DNA from: Monarcha castaneiventris obscurior
Lineage: Eukaryota; Chordata; Aves; Passeriformes; Monarchidae
Assembly: GCA_026261815.1 (NCBI GenBank)
Contig: JAMPIT010000575.1
Span: 37,311,501 to 37,375,500 of the forward strand
DNA length: 64,000 nt
Direction of reading: 5' to 3'
Part shown: positions 14,001 to 28,754 of the stretch, in pieces
How positions within the stretch are numbered: the stretch's first letter is position 1
How the letters are laid out: the number at the start of each line of letters is the position of its first letter
Translations under genes and position numbers: made by a program
Notes under the pieces: model-generated
Databases searched by the model: none
Seen by the model: only the letters and a program-made list of their open reading frames with translations
Told to the model about the DNA's origin: nothing

Positions 14001-17000
14001 GTGAACTGCGAATAGTCTATAGTATTAAATATTTAATCACAGTGAGGTACAGTATATTCATCAGTCTGTAGAGTGAGCTTGTCAAAAGGCTCCTTGTTTT
14101 TGTGTTCAAGTCAAGTCACATATTTTTAATACAAATCTGTTGTGTCTGTTATGTGGACTTAAATTGCTGCTTTGCTTGCAAAACTAGAAAAAGAAGAAAC
14201 GAAAGCTGTTAGGGCTTTAAGTGATTTTGAAATACCTTCAGCAGGGATGTAGGATGAGAAGTTGTATCCTCATAATAAATGTTTAGTGTAAAACTGAAGA
14301 ATGTAAAAGCATGTGTACGGCATGTAGGGCATGTTCACTGATCATGGTAAGCTTTATTCCACCTTTGGTACTTTATTCCTTGTGAAAAAGGTGGCTTTAT
14401 TTCCCATTAGAAGCACCCTTAGCGAATCTCATGTCATTAAGGCATTTAGAAGCCTTTGCTGTTCATTTTTTCAGGCACTGAACAATCAGAATTAAAAGTA
14501 ATGCGAGATAATGAGCCTGTGCTGCTTGTGGCCTTAAGGTATGGAACTTGATAGGAAACCAGCTAATGAGAATATCCACAGTTGTATTAGGTAGGAAAAG
14601 GAGAAAAATACCCAAGAATTATAAACCCTCATGCTTCAGAGCCAGCCCTTAATTGGGAGGGAGACGTGAAGAAAATTCCACAGTGCACAGGGTACATATT
14701 TTGATGTCTTCTTGTAACTTCTTCAGGAACATCTGGTGCTCATCCCTGTTAAAGTGAAGGTGGTGGAGTTAAGAATTGCTCAGGGCACTAGTCAGATATC
14801 ATAAATTAAAAGATGAAGATGCCGATTGCACATTATTTGGCAGCTATATGGAGCATTAGATATATATGTGGATATGAGTTTTCTTAATTAGTCAGTGGAG
14901 GAATGATTCCCCTTCCTTGGGGAAAAAATGTGTGAAAAATAGATGGTATAGGACTGGAAGCAGAAAATCAGATACATGCTTGAAACGACAGATGTAATAG
15001 TGATCAGGATATAAATAAAATAGGAAGCAGGACAGACAAAGAAAGAAGCTGTAATAAACCAGCTGTACCATATACTGTTAAATGACCCCAGTGGTTTAGG
15101 ATTTCAGCTCACCCTTATGTCTGCATAGATCATGACTTTGGTCTTGCTCTGTCTGTCTACGGTACCTGCCATGCCATGAGTTTGGCTGGAATGTATTTTA
15201 AAGGATTTTTTGCAGTGAAGCATTTTGAAGTCATTTGTCCAGTCCCTGAAAGCTCGATGCTTTCTATCCAGCCCTTGACGTGGTTATCTTCATAAAAGCA
15301 GAGCTAGTGTTTAGCTCTTCCAGTCCTGTGCTGCTCATTCCTATTACTGTTTCCAGAGCAGGAGCAAGCTGATGGTTTTCTTCACTTCAGATAAACCTGT
15401 AGTGAATTAATAGCAGCAGTGTGGGTACCAGCTGGTGATTAAAGCATTGGCTAAATGGGCATACTTTACCAGCCTGAATAAATCCTTCAGCAGAGTATCT
15501 CTCTAATAATTTTAGTAATCACTTACCAGGGCAAGAGGTGGCCAAGAGCAAACCTGCAGAGGATTGTACTGTTGTTACATTGCCCTCTGAACAACATGAA
15601 ACAGCAGGGGAAATGAAAGACTTGATTTTACCTTGTGATAGATGATTGTGGCTAGAGCTGGGGGCTGACCATCCGGTCCTCTGCTGCACAGCCTGATAAT
15701 GAATTGAGAAGGCACTCATTGACCTCATCTCAAATGAAATTTGTCCCATAATCGCAAAGACTTCCTTTTACCTTAATCTATTTTTTTTTAAGGAAATCTT
15801 ATAACCTTTTGACTTCAGGAGGAAAAGGAAAATGGTCTACTAATTGGGAAAGTTTTCCCTTAACAGTTCTTTGCTGGTAACCCTCAGAAGCCTCTTTTGA
15901 TTGCTGATAAAGAGTGTTCATCCTTGCTTGATGATAATAGTTATGATGAGAGTGAGATTGATGTGACACTAAAAATTAAGAGCATTGAAAGGGTCAGCAC
16001 TGAAAATTGCATTAAGATTTTTCATTTAACTAGCATCCCTTTGGTTGTGGCTCTTGTAAGTAACATAAATGACATAACAGACTTTTAGTTTAGATATTTG
16101 GGGTAGGGTGAGGCCTGGATTCAGAGCTTAGCTGTTTTTCAGAACAGCACTGAACTGATTATTAGTCTGGTCCCTTTCTTCTATAAAGAAGCTTTTGCCA
16201 TCTGCTTTGTCCTGTATCATCTCTTCTAAGAAGGAGATGTGATCTTGGCAATGCAAATTGTAGTGAAATATTTTTGAGCAATGGAAAAAATATAATTCCT
16301 TATAGTCCACTTAAATAAAATATATTAACTCTGGGATTTGTGGGATCACTTTCACAGATATTTTATGCACTTTATCTATGGCTGTTCATAGCAGTGTACA
16401 GATCTTCCAGCAATTCACTTGGTCTGATTTACTTTAAATTCGTGAATCAACCTTGTGATAGTTTCCACAGCTGCAGTCCTGTGTAATAAAATTATTCTGT
16501 AAATCACTGTATGTGTATCTATGCACAGGCATATTTTTACATATAGAATTCCAAATGTGTTCATACAAATTATGGGCAACCAAAAGAACACATCTAATAC
16601 AAGAATGCAAGTCTCAGAATTTTTTTTCTTTTAATTACTGTCTTTTCAGTGTAACCAAATGCAGCAACAGCTGCTTTTCATTAGACCAATTATAACAAGA
16701 ATCTAGATCACCAAATTTCTGTAAAGGATCATTAGTAGTACAGTAAAATTATGTTCCCAAGTATCTGTCTGATTTTACATTTCCATTCTCTAATTAGTAG
16801 ATGGAGCTGTCAGCATCACGTGCTCTTTGTAAGAGGAGTGTGATGTTGATGATGCGGATTTCCTTCTCCTGAGTTTTTGGTTCACTCAAAATTATTTTTT
16901 CTTCATAGTTCAGCATCACAATAGTTCATAGGTTGTGCTTCCTGTTGGTTTACGAGGTTACTTGAACCACAGTTACTTACTTTTGCTAGTCTGCTGTACA

Positions 17001-20000
17001 AAACGTGTTTCCTCTTTTGGAGCAGGAAAAGAAAGCTAAGCACAAAGCTAAGTAGACCTGAAGTAAGTAAAGGTAAATTAGTAAATTAGGCAATGATGCA
17101 ACTAAAACAACTTCAAAACCACAAGGCAGTCAACAGGCAAATAAACACAGGCAAATTTCACTTTACAGCTGTTCAAATGAGGCAGTAGGCATCTGATTGT
17201 AGAGCCAGCAACAAACATTTCTTGACTTTTGTAGGAACAGCAAACACCAAGCTAAAACATGTTCAAGACCAGACAAGGTCTTACAAGGTTTGGAGTCACG
17301 TACAGCTCATACAGTTAATAATTGTTGTAAAACTTGAGATCTGGTAAAAGCACCAGCATTTACTAACAGGGCTCTGGCTGGGCCATGGGGCTTCTGTCTG
17401 TGCATGGTAGTTTGAACCCTACCTTTTCCAGGATTGCAGGAAGGCGAGTTTGGGATGAAGCGATTGGCAACAAAAATAGTTGCAGTAAGGAGATGACAGT
17501 ATTATGCCTGTGTATCATGTTTTATTGATGCTTAAAAAATCCTCCCAAAGGGAGAACCAGGTTCATTTCCCTCCTGTGCCTGCAAAGATCTCTAACGCAG
17601 CTCTCCTGCCTTCCCAGGAAGCATCCTGGCTGCCAAGCTGTGTCCCAGGTTAGTCAATGGCTCTCACTGTGCTAAATCCAGGCAGAGGCTCCTCCAGCAG
17701 CATTGCACACGGGGTTTCATTACTGCCCAAACCTCCCGCAGCCAATGGTGCTGGGTGTGCAATAGCTTTCCCACTGGCAGCAGGGCCTCAGTTGCTGAGG
17801 CTGCATCATGTTTATTCGAGGATTTGGATTTGAACAGCTCGCACCCCTCTTTTCCCTCAGGGCATAAAGAAGCCTGCAACAGACTGCAATATGTGTTATG
17901 GGGGTCTTGATGGAAATGAAGGCACGGTGAAACACAAATGTTCAAAGAAATGTCCTTCCCTGGCTCCAAAAGTGACTGGCAATGAAGCAGGAAGGGTAAT
18001 AGAAAGGATTATGGCCCCTTTCCATGGATATATTGACATACATTCTGTGGTATTTTAACAGATTGAAAGCTCCTGAAGCTGGAGTGCAGACAACATGCTC
18101 TGAGTAGCAGGCTACCCGTGGTTGTATGCATTCATGTTTGGAGCACTTTCAAATACAAAGGTCTATTGCCTTAGAGTTGTTGCACACAGATTACAGTATA
18201 ATCTAATAAAATACAGATGTTTGCTTTAGATGGCACTGTCATGAAGAGTAGGACCACTAGGAACTAAAATTCTTTGGCAGCCCCTGGTTCTGTCTTAGAC
18301 AATTCGCAGTTGAAAGTCTTCTCACATTATACTTTCGTGCTTGAAGCACACAGTGTTACTTCACTGTTCTGGGCTTCACTGCATATTGCCAGGCATTTTT
18401 AGTGGAAAATGTTTGGAGAGGTTTGTGTAGCACTAGTCCTCTTTTTGTCTTTTGGCTTCAACTCAAGGGACACCTCCTGCTTCCTTCGGGAGAGCTGGTC
18501 TTCAAGAGAGACAGTCTGCGGGTAGGGAACGAGCACAGGCAGCCTTGTCCTCCCAGTTAATGTTCCAGGTCTAATTCTGAAATGGGGGTGGTTGTTGACA
18601 GGGTGTGGATGGTCATAAAATATCACAAAACCAGAGTCTAACTGGAGGATAGAAATAAGACTGCTCTCAGACCCGTGGTAACAGATGCCATCAAGCTTGT
18701 AACAGTTGGAAGGGAGTATGGGCTGAGTGAAGAGGAAGATTAGAGATGCTCCCCTTCTGACCAGAGCTATGTAGTTGATTTGCCGTATTACAGCTTGGTT
18801 TGATGAGAGATTTCACTGAAGCAGAGCTGATTTCTGCCTGCCAAAGCTCTGACCTTAGCACTAATTTTGAGTTCCAGGGGAAACTGGAGTAAGTAGGCAA
18901 GTGGTAGATTGACATATGAATGAAAAAGCCTGGAGAGTTGACAGAGTCACATAACATCAAGTATCTTGTGTTGAGGTGTCAAGGACCCCTTGGTCAGGCA
19001 GAAATGAAAATTGGGATATGTTGTGTGTAGGGAACAGGGACTGAATCAAACGAAAGCTTGTGGCGTGCCCTGGCTCCTGTATCAATACTCTACTCCCTTT
19101 AAATTTGCACTAAATCTGTCATTTCTAATTTGTTAAGAATTCAGCACCCATGCTCTGAACCACTGGAAAGCCAGCACTGGTAGTTTTGGATTAGCAGCCT
19201 GCTCCATTTGATGCACAACTTGCCGTCCCTGTCTCCTCTTGAGCTCAAAGTTCTGTGGAAACTACTGAGTTTATCTCTCCATCATTTCTCTGAAGCAAAT
19301 CAGCTTGGCAAATGAAGCAAGATTCTTTGTAATAACTGTGTCACAGAGATCTTTTGGAGCAGATGTTTGTGAATACACCATTGTCTGGAATGCAAACCCA
19401 ATTTTTTCCTTAAGAACTACAGGAGCCAGTAGGCCACGCATTAAGTTTATCCCTTAGTGTTGACAGAAGCAAAAAGATTTTGTGTTCCTTTTTCCTGTTT
19501 AAAATCAGGGTAAGATTCTTCTTACATCTGATCAGTTTGTTAGGCTGTGGGGGGCAAATACTTGGAGGTTGGGGGGAGTATTGCAAACTGCACTTTGCTG
19601 CTCTCCTGTGTTTGAATGATTTGGGCACTGTAACAAGACACAGAGAGTCTTTTAAGTACCTGGGAAGTACTTAAAGAAGGAAGAGCTGCTGACTTCTGGC
19701 TGTGTGCCAGAATCAAGAGCACATGCTGGGGGTTTGGCCAGGGGCCTCTTCCCAGATTGCAGACTTAAATACATTCCCAGTCCAGAAAGGGCCATAAGCC
19801 TACGAACATCATCTGGGAACTTGCATCTTAGAGGAGATTTCCTCAAAAAGATAAGGTACAGGGGGGATCCACAACTGAGGGAGGTCATTCTCCTCATTAA
19901 AATCAAACTTAAAAACATCTAAATATTCTTTTAAATTGAAGATTGGAAAACAGAATTTTCTCTTCTCTCTCTATACGTCTCCGAAGTTCCACTCTTACAC

Positions 20001-21935
20001 TTTTCCATTCTCAGAGTATTCTGACAGTGGCACATAGGCTCCTACATAGAACTGTAGAGATTAATTGATAGGATTTTGGAAATGAACTGAAAGGAATGCT
20101 TGGGTATTTTTCTCCTTTTTCTAGCTGCCCCTCTGCCATGCTTAGTTAATACCATCCAAAAAGGTTAAAAAACACAAGAGGATGCAGCAGGTACATAAAA
20201 CGTGATTGTGCATACCATGGTCATCAGGGAAAAAAAATAATCTGGTGTTGCTGGGGCTTGATGAGTTGCTTTTTCCTGTGACTCCTCCATTCATAATTAA
20301 TATTTGGACATGTGGATTCTCTGATCCCCTCTAAGTTAGCTGGAGTCGTGCTACAGCTTGAGTAGAGGGAGGTGATAAAATGGCCCTCTGTCCTTCAGTC
20401 AGCTGCTTGTTTTCATCAGGCTCTCAGGAACTTGGATAGAGAATTCTCTCTTCCTGTCAAATGAAGGTTAAAGAGAGGAAAAAAAAGCGTTATTGGGAAA
20501 GAATGACAGGCACACATAATATATTCACTTAACTCTGAGTTCTTTGGGAACGGGGTCTGCCTGAGGTTCACAGCATGTCAGCAGGTGTACCTGCTGATGG
20601 GCAAAGCTGCATTTCACAATTCAGGAAGTATCATTAAGATGCACATATTTAGGAACTCCCTACCTGCCTGCATTCTTTGCAGCTCATGAAGCTTTTATGC
20701 TGAGTAATTTAGTTCACCACCACTGCATCAGAAGAGTGTGATTGGCTTTTATCAAGGGGTAGAAGGGTGACTTCCCCAGAAATACCAACTGCACGTGGCA
20801 TTAGAAGGTCGAGTACCACTCCTTAAGGTTCTCACAGGAGCCATTTGGCATCCAGCAGAGATTGCAGGAGAGAGGTGTAATGAGCCATATGGGTAGTAAG
20901 AACTTCTTGGGTGAGCTGCTACGTGGCTAAGCACTTATGCCAGCCCACATTAAGGCACATATCACAAAGCAGTTTGAGAAGGCATTTAAGCACACATCTA
21001 AAGCTGAGCATGTTCTTGAAAACAAGGAGACAAAACCATATGCACAGTGTGTTTCCCTGAATAAAAGCTTGAAAAAAAAATCTGAAAACCAATGGCTGCA
21101 AAGGTTTAAATATAATCACCAACTTCAAGTTTAACAGAGCTGCAGAAAAGACACATATTGTAATTTTCATTATCTGTGTTGTGTTTCCCTCTTGTTAGAA
21201 ATTTATCCAAAGTCCAGAAGAGGAAGGAATTTGATTGGAAAATTGCAGGAAAGGCATCTCCAACCACAGCATTTTCAGTGACTCAATGAATTCAGAGTCA
21301 CCTGTCACTTATGGGTCTGAGTTCTGTCCGTTTGACCCATTTTCCCACTCTTGCACTGTATTATATTCTGCAGCACATGTTTCCAAATCCATGACCAAGG
21401 CAATTTCCTGCCAGAGCTGTGGCTCTCAAGTCATGGTGCTGTGATCACAAATCCCCCTGTCATCCAGAAAAACTGTCAAGCTGGCAAAATGCAGCAGCAT
21501 CAGTACTAATACCTGATCAAATTTGATATTTCAACCTCCACTGAAAAAATGGACTGTCAACTCAATTATTGTTTGGAGCAAAACACAACAGTAGTGTTGG
21601 CTGCAAGCCATGCCATTATTGGGACAATTGAGTTTTATGCTGGGGAATAAAATATAGTTATCCTTAAAAATGCCTGTGTGCACACTGCACTGCAGACCTC
21701 CAAGCACCCAGCACACAAGTGCCAAGACTGTTTTCCATAGTGTATCTCTCTCTCATGTGTCTATCCAGATGCTTTAAGGACCCCATGCAAAGGGGCATGA
21801 ATGACACTGCATAATTCCTGCTCTCCCCAACTGCTGTTTCTTGAGAGAGAGAGCATTCACAGCCTGCCTGTGTCCCATGGATGAGTTCCTTTCTGTTCTT
21901 TTCATCTCTTCTTTTTAATTTATTTGTTTTCATCT
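11002..21935. other. Intron segment, nothing coding seen
   Basis: AT-rich unique-looking DNA. The 159-codon minus-strand frame at 13941-13462 has no motif I recognise and no splice context. No CR1 is recognised in these 11 kb, a conspicuously repeat-poor stretch. Confidence 0.5.
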
Positions 21936-22010
21936 ATGGAATCACAGAAAAGCTTAGATTGAAAGGGAACCTGAAGGTCGTCTAACCCAACTCATGCATG
22001 AAGCTGGGCT
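21936..22010 (-). mobile_element. CR1 LINE 3' end fragment, antisense
   Basis: It starts with tggaatcacagaa, the reverse complement of the CR1 octamer tail. It continues with 'gattgaaagggaacctgaag' and 'gtcgtctaacccaactc', the antisense form of the conserved CR1 3' untranslated region. The match fades after about 75 bp. Diverged copy. Confidence 0.75.
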
Positions 22011-23619
22011 ACTTTAGGTCAGCATCAATTCAGATGTGATTTGTTTCCACCAGGTACCAAGGTGCTTCTGTAAATAAGGATGGCTTCATCTACTCCTGAC
22101 TCTGACACTCCTTTGGTCACTATCGTGGTTCCCCTGAACTCGCCGTGATAAGAGGTTTATGGGTCCATGTCCATGGACTCCTGTGTCTGTGGAAATTGTG
22201 CTGTCTGTATTTTTTGTCCAGTTTCGTACAGAAAAGAGCCTGTTGAGAGCTGATTCTAGTTTTCCTAGTGGAGTCATCCTCTGCTCCTGTAGTAGAGCAC
22301 TGAGCTGCATGCAGTAACTTGGGGTGGCACAAACGTGTACTGAAATCCAAGGCACGGTTTCAGAGTGACAGTTGTCTGAGACGAGCATGGCTTTGCAGCC
22401 TTGCACTGTGAATATTGGTGTTCCATAATGGTAGGCTTCTCCGTGCATTTTTCCATCAGTATTGATGGATCTGGAGGTGTCACTTCGTTTCACAGAACTC
22501 TGGTCACAAATGATGCAGCTGCAATTGCTCTGCTAAGGTTTCATGATGGTCCAGAACTGTTAACCACACTAACCCCATCTTTCCAAATCTAGCTGGAATC
22601 TCTACATTCTACTCCATTGGCATTGCCTACAAAAATGGGTTTTCCAGGCTCTCCCTATGATGCTGATTTGAGCACCTCCCACAGAAGCCATGGGAGCCCT
22701 CTGAAAGAAAGGTTCCTGAGCCTTTGAGCCTGTCTGCCACCAGCTCACCCTTCGTTGTGTTCTGGCTCTGGAGACATCCTTTGTCTTTAAATGACTCTTG
22801 GCTGTGGGCTCTCCTTCCACTTAAGAGTTGACTCCATAAGCAGATCACACCACCAAGGATGTATTGGTTTTACATCATAAGCCCTCCCTCACTTGGCTTT
22901 TATGTTCCACCACTGTGGCACAAGATGAGTTTTCTGATTTGCTTGCCACATTGTCTGACTCATCTCCCTCCTCCAATGAACAGCCATCACTCCATTAGTG
23001 TAACAGGCGGATATCTCTGGAGGTATGCAGGAAGGCATGAAGAGAAAGTCCAGCTTTACACATCCCCATGGAGGAATTAGTGAGGCTTACATGCGAACTC
23101 AGGGATACGTGCATCTGCTCCAGTCAGCCCTCATCCAGTTAGTCCCATCCTCTCATTGGAGAACAAGGACAGGAACGGGCAGTCTGCCGCTCATGACTCT
23201 CACAAGCAGAAGTCTGGCAAGCCCTTTACAAGGCTGTGGACCTCTTTCTCACCACTTTTCTTTCAGTGGCTCCCATGGCCAAAAGAAGCATGAGATTGTA
23301 GTGTAGCACTGTAAAGGTGAGACCAGAAGAATGGGGGTAAAAGGACAGGAGAATTTAAAAAAACCCACAAACCACAAAACCACAACGCAATCCTATTCTG
23401 GTTTTGTGTTGGTTTTGTGCTGATTTGCAATGCCAAGGTACCAGGAAACTTGGTTGGTTTTTTGAGATTATGGCTCCTGCAGGTGCTGGACATGTTATTG
23501 GGAACTTCTGACAGTTGGGAAGGAATATAGTTTGCTCTACCTGTGGAAGAACAATTAGAGTAGCATTCACTTCCCCTGCTCTTAGACATCTGCAGTCTTC
23601 CTATCTTTGTCACTCCAGG

Positions 23620-23772
23620 ATTACAGGTTGCAATACAGGAAATTTCAGATACAAATCAGAAAAGACTTTTTCACTCTGAGGATGCTCAGATGCTGGAACT
23701 GGTGCTCTGAGAGGTTATGGTGTTTTAGTCTTTGGCGATACTAGAAATTCAGCCAGTCCTTGAGCCACCTGA
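23620..23772 (+). mobile_element. Old CR1 LINE fragment, lacking the 3' tail
   Basis: It contains 'agaaaagactttttcactct', then gaggatgctcagatgctggaactggtgctctgagaggtta. This matches the CR1 3' segment usually read as 'ttttcactgtgagggtggtc…actggaacaggttgcccaga'. The octamer tail is not recognisable. Strongly diverged. Confidence 0.6.
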
Positions 23773-24967
23773 TCTTTTCCTCCTGATTTTTGCAGTGAAA
23801 TGCTCTATATGTCCTTCACATGTTCCTTACAATCTGAATTATACTAAATTTCTCTGACCCTGTAATCATTACAAAGAAATAGAACATTCCAAGACAGGGC
23901 CTGTCTGTTTAACAGATGTATCATCTAGGGAAAGATGAAGGTCTGCCAGAAATGTTTTGTTATGGTTTGAGGTTTTTTGTCTTAATTGAACATTAGGAAA
24001 TCAGCAACTAAGCATGTATTTATTTCACTATGGCAGAAAAAACATTTATGATGCCCATAAACAGTTTTTGTTGCTACCTGAAAACACAGAGAAATTGTCT
24101 GCTGAAGTCAGAGACGGGGATTACTTCCTGGGTAGTAGCTGGTTTTTCCATTTTTTCTTTTGCTATTAATATTATATGTGATATTTCTTTGCATTTTATC
24201 TGTAAAGTTTTTTTTTTTTCAGACTCCACAATATTCAAATTGCAAATAGCTCTGTTGTCATGGAAATCATTACAGAACTAGGCCACAAAGAGTGACAGTG
24301 ACAGTGACTCAGTAGCCAGGTGATACAGGCAGTCATCTGGGAAAAGAGAAATCTATTTTTCTGTCCCTGCTTCCATGAACATACAATTATTTCTTTGCTA
24401 ATGAAACAGATGCACTAGGAGGGGATGTCCCAGAAAACTCCTGTCAGGTAACTGCAATATTCCTTCTGGCCTGGATTCAGATCTCTTGTCCTTACTAAGC
24501 AAGAGAAGGGAAGAGTTGAATTTCAATTTCGCATATGTTATCAGAAGAAATTAATCTCTGAATGAGGAGGTGGGAGAGGCAAGATGGCCACACTTGCTGG
24601 TGCTTGCCCGGGCACTTAGGCAAGCTAGGAGCACCCTCACCCATCACTGCTGCAGCTAAATGAGCTGATGGACAAGCAGGTGACTAATTGGAGTTGCATC
24701 AAAACTCAGCCAGGCGTGAAACTCTTTCCTCCTCACGCGACAGATGTGGATTTAGGAACGCAGGCATTGATGGGAACTTGTCTGAGTGGAAATGGAGCAG
24801 GAGTATTGGGAATCTCTCTGTATCAGCATAGCAGCCTGTGTTTATCTGCTGAGTTCCATGCTTCAGTGTTTGGTGTTGCAAAAAAGCAGTTTAAAAAAAA
24901 TTGACCCTAGTTTACACAAAAGCATGCATTGAAGATGAAGAGGATGAGCAATCCCGTGGTGAATGTG

Positions 24968-25022
24968 GCAAAATGGATTCTCTGAGGTCCCTTCCAGCCT
25001 GAATTACTTGCTGGGGTCCTAT
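24968..25022 (+). mobile_element. Possible CR1 LINE 3' tail remnant
   Basis: The segment gattctctgaggtcccttcc, agcctgaattacttg resembles the last 50 bp of CR1 ('gatctctgaggtcccttcca' and 'acctgaattattctatg'). It is too short and diverged for certainty. Confidence 0.45.
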
Positions 25023-28000
25023 GTCTGAAATACCTGGCATAGTGTCAGGGGGTTTAAAAATGCTTAAACCCTTCCTCACAGAACAGTCAAATCTAAGTGG
25101 TTTTTTTCCACTCAGTTCACATGAGAAAGAAGATAATGTTTGCAGAGTTTATCTTGAGAAATCACTGTTATTACTATCAGAAAGCCAATCTAGATTGAAA
25201 CAGCATTTACTCTGATTTTAATACTGATTTTGATACTCTATTAATGATCTTCACAGAAGCAGTAAAATAAAATGAAAATACTTCACCAGGAAAATAGGAA
25301 TTTGCATCAAAACGTTGACCAGCTAGTATATCCTCCCTTAGTTGCCAGAATTGTGTGGGGTTTTTTACTTTTTTAGTGTCAGCTTTCAACTCAGTACTTT
25401 CTTTCTTGCAAGAGGAAATAGCAGTGCAGTTCTGTAACCTATAATCATTTGTTGGGGATGGGGGTGGAAGAAGATTAGCTCATAACACTGTAATCTCATC
25501 TGTTATCTATTTTTGGACAGATTTTGATTAATTCCCTATTAAGCAAATTCAGTGGTGTGCATTATTATAGTGTCATGCTTTCCTGTAGCGTGCTACCTGT
25601 GTCATGTGATGAGCTGTCCTGAGGGCAAGAAACCAATAAAAATGACATTCTTGCTTATTATTTGCACCACTACCCTTTCATAGCCCATCATCAGCCTATG
25701 TGTTGCCCAAGTTCAAAGTTAATTAGAATGACTGCCACTTCGTGTCATATGAAAGATGATTATTGTATGTACAGGAGGAGTTATGCCCCTCCTTACACGT
25801 GTCTGTCAGCAGCTCTGCCAGTTGTGCCCCACTCTTTGTTTTTAATGATTGCTGTCAGTAGGAATATGGGACACGCAACAACCATGAAGGTGCCAGGATT
25901 AAATGGTTGGGAAATCAGCAACCTTTTCACTACAAATGTGATATTTCTCAGGAAGGCTTTAACTCCACTAACCAAAAACTCTTCTTTGTACAAAATCATC
26001 CTTTTAAAAATTATTTTAAGCTCTTCCCTTTTATTTATGTCAATCACTGGAAGAAGATTTTTGAAAAGATAGGAAGGAACAATCCTTAAAATACGTGGAT
26101 ATGAATTGTAAGATAAAAAACTTAATTGCAGTTTAGACTTCAGATTTATTTGAAAAGGGGATAATGATAGTAATTACCCAGTTTGAGTTTTGTAGAAGGC
26201 TAATTAGATCCCAAAAGCATTTGTATGCACAAGGCAAACCATAAATACAAAAGACCATCTGGTCCTTATCAGCTTACAACACTAACACTGTCTGTAATTA
26301 TTTTTTCTATATTGTTTTGATGTTGACATTTTATGATGCAATACATCTAGCCATGGTTAGGGAATAACCTGTAAATGCTTTTTTGGTTGTTGATGGGTTT
26401 GGTGTTTTCTCCTGTGTTTGAAGTCATTGTCTGACTCTAGGAGTGCAGTGAAGCAATCTGGAGTTCAACCATTTACAATATAAATGGGTCAGTGTTTTAA
26501 ACTGAGTTTGATTGTGGGGTTTTAATCTAAATTGTTCCATCTGCTTTTTCCAGCACTCTGGGGGTTCAAAAATAGTTTGTGAATATGATGATAAGGCTTT
26601 ATCAGGCCATGACGTAGTAGTTTCACAGCAATATAGGGACTAATTCCGATGCCCTTGTTCCGGGTGTAGAGCTTGCTGTCCAGAGCTGCCTGTGCTTTTG
26701 CTCCAGCACGAAGTCCATGTCTGGCCTCGTAGAAGTCCCACATTACCACTGTGGAGTTACATGTTTAGTCCTTTCTGTGCTGTAGGGATGGCTCTCCATA
26801 CCTGCATCCCATGAGCCCAAGAAGCCAGGATATCCCAGCAGGATCTCTCCCAGGCTGCAGAGAGGTGCTGTGCTGCAGAAGTGGCCACAGACCCTGTGGA
26901 AAGCGTTAGTCAGGCCCTACAAAACACAGGGAGGCAGGACTGGCTCCAAGCCTTAGGGAGGTGTTGAACGTGGTTCAGTCTGAGTGATGTACCAGAGATA
27001 CAGAGAGAGACACTGCCAGCTGCTTTCTGTGGCATCTTGTGGGTTCTCTGAGCTTTTCTCTAAGAGGAAAATTCTTGTGCAGAATTTTAATCAATTCTCT
27101 ATTTATGAAAATTGTCACTGATTTGATGCCTTCTGACAGCTCTCCTCAGTCAAACACGGGCTAAGTAGTCAGTCGTGCTGGTGCTGCTCAGGGACCCACA
27201 CAGGCTTCAGGGATCTGCCTGTGCAAATCCAAGTGCAAATCAGACACTTACCATGAAGTTTAGGATCTATTTCACTGAAATTAGAAGTGTTTTAATCCAG
27301 TTCTAATTCTCTTCATTCCAGAAACCTCCTAATCAATTGACCACTTAAATGTTGTCTAGGGCCCTGCATCAGTCCAGATCTTGAAATTTGACAAGGATTA
27401 TGTGTTTAGTGTCCAGAAATTGAATCTTGTGTAAAATATTACTTGATGCCAGGTGCCTTTACTTCTCTTTGTTCAAGGGACAGGATTTTCTTTCCAAATA
27501 TTTTTCTGTTACCTGCGAAGTTTGGAATCTTACATCTCTAGTGCTTTAGAGTCTGTTTCCTTGTTACTGCATAATCTCATTTCACAGTGCACAGAATCTC
27601 TAACCACACTCAGGCCTGTGTGAGCTTCTTGTTTTGAAAGGACAGAGTAGGAAAGGCACAGCTCTACAAGCAGTTTGAGCAGGACCGTTGTATACGTATG
27701 CCCTGTGTTTTCCCTGGTTTTTCCATGCCTCCATGGTCTTTTGTCTCAGAAAGCCTGGCCTGTGTGGATACTGTGAATGTCACTCTGCTTGCACAAGGCT
27801 TCACCTATCTGCCCCATCATACCCTGTGCAGCCCTGGTGTCCAGTTTCATACACCTTGTGTACCATCAGATTCCTGGCTCCATACCTAGGAGGATGAGCC
27901 TTCTCTGGCCATGGTATCAGGTTCTGCCTGTCCTCACAACCCTCATCCATCACCATCCCGGCAGGAGAACCCTGTTTTAGACTGAGTTGAAGGAACCTTT

Positions 28001-28205
28001 ATGTACCCATAGCATGAAACTTGGGTTTGGGTAAAAATGATAAAGATCTGTATCTGCATAGGAGTTCATTTGTACTTAAGTGGTAAAACATGACTAGAAA
28101 ATTAGTATGTTTTGGAGGAAGCCTTATGTGGGTGTATTGTTTATTTTCTTTTCTTTAACTGCTTTGAGACACACTGATGGCAGGCTTTGTATTGTAGCTA
28201 CGAGC

Positions 28206-28234
28206 TCTCTTTTCTTTTTTTCTTTTTTTTACAG
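28206..28234 (+). other. Pyrimidine tract plus ACAG, pseudo-acceptor
   Basis: ctcttttctttttttctttt, then ttttacag|ggaccag|gttta. Looks like a strong 3' splice site, but only a 7-nt segment lies before the next GT and no coding exon follows. Confidence 0.4.
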
Positions 28235-28754
28235 GGACCAGGTTTAAAGTAGACAGTGTTCCTTAAGTAAATGCCACTGAATGTCCTAAAATTTCAAGTC
28301 TAATCTCATGTTTTCATGTGAGAACCATCTACTCTCCCCATGCAAAATCATGAGCCACATCTTGCAGCCATTGAACCCTGCTCACACCACTTTCATGTCA
28401 CTATGTTTTTGTAAAGGACAAGTACAAAACAGATAGACAGCTCCTGGAGGTCACTCAGAGTCTGTAGGTAGAGGCTGCAGCTGGGGAAAATAACAACTTT
28501 AGGGCACAGAAGCATGTGAATTCTCAAACCTTGACTTCATGCACCCCTGTCACCTCCTGTGGCATCGAAAAGGTTAAGATGCGCAGTAGGAGCCACAAAG
28601 GGTGAGTTTGGTTTCTAATATAGACTGTCAGGAAAAAAAATAACACTGTTTTACTCCTAAAATTGCTTTGGAGATTTTTGTGGAATCATCTTGTTTGAGT
28701 GCTGTAGCTGTCTGTAGGAAATTGCTTGGGATTAGCCTTGGCAGTAGAGTTGTG

